Shown: positions 58,290 through 64,000 of the stretch, piece by piece
Numbering within the stretch: position 1 is the stretch's first letter
Layout: every line of letters begins with the position of its first letter
Source of the DNA: Mycogone perniciosa
Lineage: Eukaryota > Ascomycota > Sordariomycetes > Hypocreales > Hypocreaceae
Length of the DNA: 64,000 nucleotides
Assembly: GCA_025331125.1 (NCBI GenBank)
Contig: JAOALB010000009.1
Coordinates: forward strand, 186,001-250,000
Direction of reading: 5' to 3'
The notes under the pieces: generated by a model
What the model was told of the DNA's origin: nothing
What the model saw: only the letters and a program-made list of their open reading frames with translations
Database searches by the model: none
Position numbers and translations under genes: made by a program

Positions 58290-59880
58290 TATGCAGATTG
58301 TCCGTGATTGCCAGCTTCTGGTGCAATAATAGGTAGTATTCTCGAAGAGGAGTCTGCACTGATAGTATTGACTGTCAGCATGCGGCAATTCGGGTAATAA
58401 AACGACTCCCTTTATACAGACACAGAGTTAAACTTACATGACAGCCTTTAAATAGAGACAACAGCACGCCCTTAAGTGTACATATACACTGGATTTATAA
58501 TGCTTAGCACACCATTTTCCAAGACCCTGATCCTTCTGGCGCTTGCACTACAGTAATTAGGATGATGAATACTAATCTGTGCCATGAAACTCCCACAAGT
58601 ACACCGTATTTTGTGGATTTTGAATAAGAACAAGGGCAAGCCGCGCTCCCTTTCTCCTAGCACTAGTATACTAATAGTAGTATTATAAATCTGAGAGTTC
58701 AGAGATCTGGATTCTGTGTATGATTGATTCGGGTTTTATGAATATTGCCCGATTTCCCGATTACGCGCGGGGAATTCGGCATCAAACGGGCACGAATGTC
58801 GTGGCCCCTTAATTACGGAGTGCCACTACTAGCAGTACGGAGTATAGTATGAAATCTGCCATCTAACTTCATAATTCGCGACATACCGAGCACAACCTAG
58901 AACCTTTATTTCCACTTCAGCTTTATATAAACTATTAACCTAGGAAACAGACAGACACTATCCTGAGATATCCATCTACCCTGATACTCCTGGAAGAGGT
59001 CCCATTCTCGCATTTTATGTGCTGCGACTTGCCTCTCTTTGATAGATAGGCACATATTATCCGATAGATCCTTCAATGGGTCTTGAGGCTCAGCTTGGCC
59101 ACAAACTGGGCCGCCTGCCCACAATGCTGGGAATGGTGGCGCAGCCCACATAGCACAGATCGTATTCGAGCCAATCATGAGTATGTTATGGTTCCTGTCC
59201 TGTTGCCCTGATAAACCCACTGTAGTGCGCGGGTTTCTCGCAGATTCGAAACAAGGCGTCTGAGTTGGGGAGCCCTCAGCTCGTCAGGAGGACTGCCAGC
59301 TTGTGTCTCGTTACATATCAAGCCATGGTGAGCATGAGAGCTATTAACTATTACAACAAGGCCGCTTAGAAATCTCAACTCTACTGTCCAAAAACCATGC
59401 AAATATCGCGGCTGTTACTAACACTCGACAGACCGTCTTCACTTGATAACAGCGCCATGACTGTATGTAAGCAAACTGGCAATGGGTGTGTCGTACTGCT
59501 AGGCTGAATCGTCATCGATCTTGCAATGAGGACTTATATCGATTGTACTAAGATTAATTATCCATGGGGTGGCGGGTCGCATGGTCTTCTTTTCCTTTTT
59601 GAGGCCGACAGCATTACGGCTGAGACAGGTATATGGAGTATCTTGATCGGTCATAGCAGGCCGCCAACCAGATTTGCAGACGAAGCGCCATGGAGTCTAT
59701 TAATAGTTAGGCGAAATACTTCACCATGCTGCCAGGTCCATGACAGGCAATAGTGAGGCTTTCTGGACAACATTCATTGCCTCGACTTATGATCTGTGGC
59801 TAGATGCATAAGGGCAGCATAAACCTCACAAGTGGCCGGCCACCTTGGAACTGCTAGTTATGCTCTGAAGTAATTTCAAC
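58290..59880. other. intergenic, no supported gene
   Basis: About 1.6 kb between divergent genes. Two open stretches on the minus strand (58906-59402) look faintly protein-like but lack a start codon and known motifs. One TACGGAGTA copy at 58836. Confidence 0.45.
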
Positions 59881-62069
59881 ATGCCCCAATCATACAACCG
59901 TCTCTCGACAGTCCCAGAAACCGCCTCTGAGACTCGTGTTGAAGAGAGCGAGGCAAACACTTACCAGACACAACCCAATGAGCAAAATGACGACTACCGG
60001 CGCCCGGAAACAAATACCACCCCGCCTCAGAGTCGCCGGCCTAAAGGCTGGAAATCTATGGTGATCATGGTGGTTCTGTTTATTGTCGCAACCGGTCTCG
60101 CAGTCGGACACCATGCGTACTACAACGGCCTCGACGGAACTCAGGTCATAGTTGTAGCGTCCAAATGGGACCTGGACGCCATACAACATGGTCAGGAGTG
60201 GAAGATACGATTCGGGAACGCTTTCGCATACGTGATAAAGACTATGTTCGCTGCCGCAGTGGGCATCGCGTTCCAGCAGCAAGTCTGGCTGACGGCTCGG
60301 AGGAAGACCGTTACAATTGTCGGACTGGACGCCATGTTCATGGCAAGCACCAAGTTTCTAAGTTTTTTCACCTGGGAGTTTGTTAGAAAGGCTAATTGGG
60401 TGCTGCCTTGGCCGTTTTGGTGTGGTGAGTTTGCTCTTCAGAGTTGATATATAGATGACACCCTCCGAGTCTTCCACAACGCGAATAGTCTTCCTCCTGA
60501 CAATTAGTGACTGATGGTAATACGTAGGCTGCTTCCGATTTCATCAATCCTCACGCCGGCTACGCTCACCGTGGTGCCGTCCACGTTCTCCATCTCAAAG
60601 ACTCAACCTGTTCCTTCAATCAACTTCTCCAATAGCAGCCCACTATATGACTACAATGCGAGTGTGATTGGAACCGATGGTACATCGTCAGACAACGGCA
60701 TCACACCGTACATGGCTCGTCTCGTCTCGTCTGCCGCCTCATCTGTACAAATACTGCCAATGAATAGGGGCATCGCCAATTCGACCTACAGCATGACCTT
60801 CCATAGCCCTTCGTTCCGCTGCCACGAGCCGTCTGCTTTGGTCCACGAGGCTATCCAGATGATGCTCAACGCTACGTGGTATATTTCCTCCGGCTCAAAA
60901 TTGGGGAACAACAACACCTCTATGATGGCCTGGCTTGCATTCCCACCTACCAGCATTATCATGGCCGATGTGGCTAAAGCAAAGTCGGGCAAAACACCCC
61001 TTGCAGAAAATTGGCTGCATTTTCTGGAATTCGCCTCGGCGTGTATGACACAGCCAGCTATGCATATCAACTCCCTCCCGGAGATCACGAGCATACCCCT
61101 CTGCGAGGGAATCACAAGGTCTTTAACCAACCTCCCGTTGGCAAACATGTCAGACATCTTTCCTGAGTATAACATGGGCCGGTTCTGGATCTGGGCACAG
61201 AACACCACATATGACTGTGTTCTGACTGACACTGAATACCACGTCCGCTTCTTTTACTCATCATCTGAGAACGTACAGCGCGTCGATCCAGTGTACAGCT
61301 TCGAGTGGACCGAGAATGACTTGTACGGGAGCTACTTCGCCGTCGTGAGTGCCCTAGCCAACGTACTCGGTGGTGCGATTCGCGGCTTCGAAACGGGCAT
61401 CATGTCATACAAAACGCGTGTGACAGACACAGCCATCTTTGGTGCTTTGAAGGTCAATCCATATGCTAAGGATGCAGGTGACTCTGGTCTGGCGTCTGTG
61501 CTGCTGCCTCCCGATATCAAGGCCCTTACGCAGAATAAATCAGTGAGGGAGCTGGTAGAAGAACTGTCGCGGAATGTGACGTTGAGCTTGTTCGGTGCTG
61601 ACAAGATCCTGTAAGTGTAAACTGAAACTCTTAGTGGTGATGGCCGTTAATAACCTCTCGCAGTGTTGAAACCAATACCATGGTTAACATCGTTTCCAAC
61701 ACCAACGTCTACTCGTATAACAAATGGACACTCATCATAACCTACGGTGTCGCGTTCGTCTTGTCGCTAGTTGCGTTGATCTTTGGGTCTCTGGCATTCC
61801 TCCATAATGGAGTCTACCACGAAGTGAACTTCTCAACATTCATGTCGACGACAAGAAATCCAGACCTGGACGATATTGTAAAGAATAACAGAATGGGTGC
61901 GCTGCATTTGAGCAAAGAAGTATTGACAAAGACGGAATTGAAGTTTGGACTGCTTGCAGGTGAAAATGAAGGCCCCAAGGATGGAGTTCCGACTAATATT
62001 GGATTTGGAATCGTCGACGACGATCATCATGTTGTCGACTTGAAAAGGGGCCAGACTTATGGCTACTGA
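59881..62069 (+). CDS. fungal plasma-membrane-type protein of unknown function
   Basis: Three exons: 59881 to about 60419, 60528-61610 and 61664-62069; about 675 residues. Plan: cytosolic Pro/Thr-rich N-terminus, first membrane helix at about 60-80 (MVIMVVLFIVATGLAVGHHA), a second helical pair around FAYVIKTMFAAAVGIAFQQQ and further on, then a large extracytosolic domain with many N-glycosylation sites (NST, NAT, NNT, NTT), a final helix in exon 3 (TYGVAFVLSLVALIFGSLAF) and a short cytosolic tail. Such proteins form large families in Pezizomycotina, sometimes mislabelled as deformylase-like; function is unknown. The first donor is uncertain: the strongest site (gtgagt at 60425) breaks the frame, so I used the non-consensus gtgtgg at 60420; gtttgc at 60429 also fits. 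Confidence 0.75.
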
Positions 62070-62228
62070 TGCATGAGAATATGGGAGTAGGATCCGATAC
62101 ATCTGTATTATAGCACCTGGACACAAGGGGTGCAATGGGAAAGGCATGTCCAGAGATCGCTGCTAGGCGAAATAAATAAGAGGTTTTACATCATTTGGAT
62201 TGTATGGTTTATCTGCGCTATACAACTT

Positions 62229-64000
62229 TTAATCCACTTCCGGCAGGTTTCTCAGAGTTCTCAAACCATGGTGATGGTCGTGACCTTCATGGTCCTCGTC
62301 ATCCTCATCGTCTCCAGGCCAATCCGGAAACCCATCGTCGAAGAGCTCTTCAAGCGCTTCCCTCCTTTGTGCTGGGTTCAGTTTCTCCAATCTCATCACA
62401 CGCTGCCACTCCTCGAACTCGCCGTCTGTAAGGAGACACTCATCAAGCATAACCTCCAGACTAGCATGGTTTAGCTTCTCTCCAATAAAGACGAGTTCTT
62501 GACGACGATCTCCCCACTCCCCCCCTTTGGCAATGTCATGTTGCACCAAGGCATCAACCTCTGGGTCTCCGGTGGTGTAGTCCTCGGCGGGGAGTGTGCA
62601 GAACCATTCACGCCCACCAGTAAGGGTGAGAATAGCGCCAGCTTGAGACCACTCGCCCGCCCGTTGAGGTCGGGTGGCGAGGAAAAACTCGCCTTTAGAG
62701 CGGAACAGACGGGCAAGTGTCGGATGCGCACGCTTGTTTTCCAGAATGACATTGTTGGCTGGGATGTCCATTGGGTCTAGTTCCATGATACTGTCTTTGC
62801 CTTCTCCTGATGTGGCACGAGGGGATGGCACGGTTTGAACAGTTGAGTGGGAGCTTTGAGGCGATGAGGGCGATTGGCTTTCAGCCACATCTGTCTCTGA
62901 AGACGAGTCTATACTTGCAGCATCTTCATAATCGATCATCTCAGCATCTCCTTCATCTTCTTCGTCCTCTTCATCGTCATCGTCTTCTTCGTGCTCCATC
63001 TGCAGGATAAACTTGTCATACAAAAGAGCGAAGAGACGACGAGGATGGAAAGGCCGATGACGCGAGTAGATAAAGCTCTGGACATTATACTCTTCTGTCT
63101 CCGGTTTTGGTGTGACGACATTTCGACCATTTACCTATCCAAGGAATGTTAACAATAGGGCGAGTAGTAACTTGTAGGAATATCCCTGACGTACCTCGCG
63201 AACAGTCATGGCATGCAAGTCCTGGAGCCATCCATATCCAGATTGGGCAACCTCGAGCTTGAACAAGCCAGTGTTGACAATTTGATGAACGTCTACCTTT
63301 CCGTACTTGGACTCTAGAATCTTGGCACGGTGGTTGAGTTTCCGGACCAAGTCGAGGATTCGCGATTTTGTTTCATTATCCACCTAAATTATTAGTATTC
63401 CATTCATGGTTGTGGGTTTTATGACTCTTACCATGTCTGTTTTGTTCAAAATGATAACATCTGCGAACTCGATCTGGTCCACCATGAGATCGGACACCGT
63501 CCTCTCATCCTCTGCCGTGACATCTTCTCGTCGAGAAGAGAGTAAGTCGGCAGTGTCAAAATCGTTGAGCATCGTGAAAGCATCAATGACAGTGACGGTG
63601 GTATCCAATCGGGCAAACTTGTCCAAGCCACCAGCCTGTTTCCTGTGACACGTCAGTAAACACTTCACACTAGGTAACGAAGTGGCAATTGCGTGGCTTA
63701 CAGCTGCTTCAGCACCTTGACCATATCTTTATCCAAACCAGAAGTGCCCTCAACTTCAGAAATTAGGTCCATCTGCTCTGCGAGGCGGGAATCGAACGTC
63801 TCGGCGACCTGCTCCGGCTCACTAATACCGCTGCTCTCGATTACGATGTAGTCGAATTCCTGCAGTTGAGCAAGTCGGACCAACTCCTCTAGCAAGTCAC
63901 CTCTAAGAGTGCAGCATATGCATCCATTTTGTAGGGCAATGACCTTTTCGTTTGTCTTTGTAAGACGATGAGTTTGCTTGATGAGGGAGGCGTCAACGTT
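62229..64000 (-). CDS. CobW/ZNG1-type GTP-dependent metal chaperone (5' end outside window)
   Basis: Partial at the right edge, running off at 64000. Visible exons: 64000-63702, 63642-63432, 63383-63195 and 63134-62229; introns 59, 48 and 60 nt; 534 residues seen. The metal-binding GCICC motif, IESSGISEP and the G4 motif NKTD mark the COG0523 GTPase. Walker A lies beyond the edge. The CobW C-terminal domain follows, split by an acidic/Ser-rich insertion of about 100 residues (a run of Asp/Glu, then Ser/Pro), and the protein ends with an Asp/Glu/His tail (EDHEGHDHHHG) that could bind metal. ZNG1 proteins deliver zinc to methionine aminopeptidase; a zinc role here is inferred from family. Confidence 0.92.

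Noticed and set aside
58906..59402. Minus-strand open stretches that read faintly like protein
   Set aside because: The upper part has no ATG in frame and the lower part has no motif; a decayed gene is possible but not supported.

Overview
This window is nuclear DNA of a filamentous ascomycete. The evidence is short GT-AG introns (about 48-205 nt, with CTRAY-like branch sites), long intergenic regions, and a full set of single-copy fungal housekeeping genes that includes a complete FREQUENCY (FRQ) circadian clock protein. FRQ points to Sordariomycetes or a close relative; overall similarity suggests Hypocreales, but that is inference. I see no rRNA, tRNA, CRISPR array, transposon or virus-derived gene.

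Layout: 0-5.4 kb holds a Pml1/SNIP1-type FHA splicing factor, a SERAC1-like lipase-fold hydrolase and a secreted Cys-rich protein. 5.4-8.5 kb is gene-poor. 8.5-14.7 kb holds an aldo/keto reductase, a threonine aldolase and a prenylcysteine oxidase. 15.5-18.5 kb is frq, followed by a 4-kb gene-free upstream region. 22.6-26.8 kb holds cofactor-independent phosphoglycerate mutase, divergent Mediator subunit 9 and tubulin cofactor C. 27.9-32.8 kb holds an unknown basic protein, GPI1, a 73-residue membrane protein and MDM35. 33.4-38.1 kb holds a DEK-C/HIRIP3-like chromatin protein, an aldose 1-epimerase and a nuclear unknown with an RVxF motif. 38.5-49.7 kb holds COX20, POL2 (DNA polymerase epsilon), a CUE3/ASCC2-like protein and RPS20. 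50.1-52.2 kb is an FG-repeat zinc-finger nucleoporin. 52.8-58.3 kb holds a P450 and an FAD monooxygenase with a long membrane tail. 59.9-62.1 kb is a fungal membrane protein of unknown function. The window ends inside a CobW/ZNG1-type metal-chaperone GTPase.

Most genes were rebuilt by joining exons whose reading frames agree across GT-AG introns. Two very small genes (a 73-residue membrane protein and MDM35) become visible only after splicing. Most of the window is core metabolism and information processing. The P450 plus monooxygenase pair and the secreted protein look accessory. The most notable non-coding signals are a shared inverted repeat CGCGTC-NN-GACGCG upstream of both POL2 and the HIRIP3-like gene, tandem GATCGA upstream of frq, and a dispersed TACGGAGTAC palindrome confined to non-coding DNA. 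I did not find a clearly new biological system. The best candidates for novelty are the monooxygenase/membrane fusion, the small gene beside GPI1, and the two proteins with alternative spliced tails.
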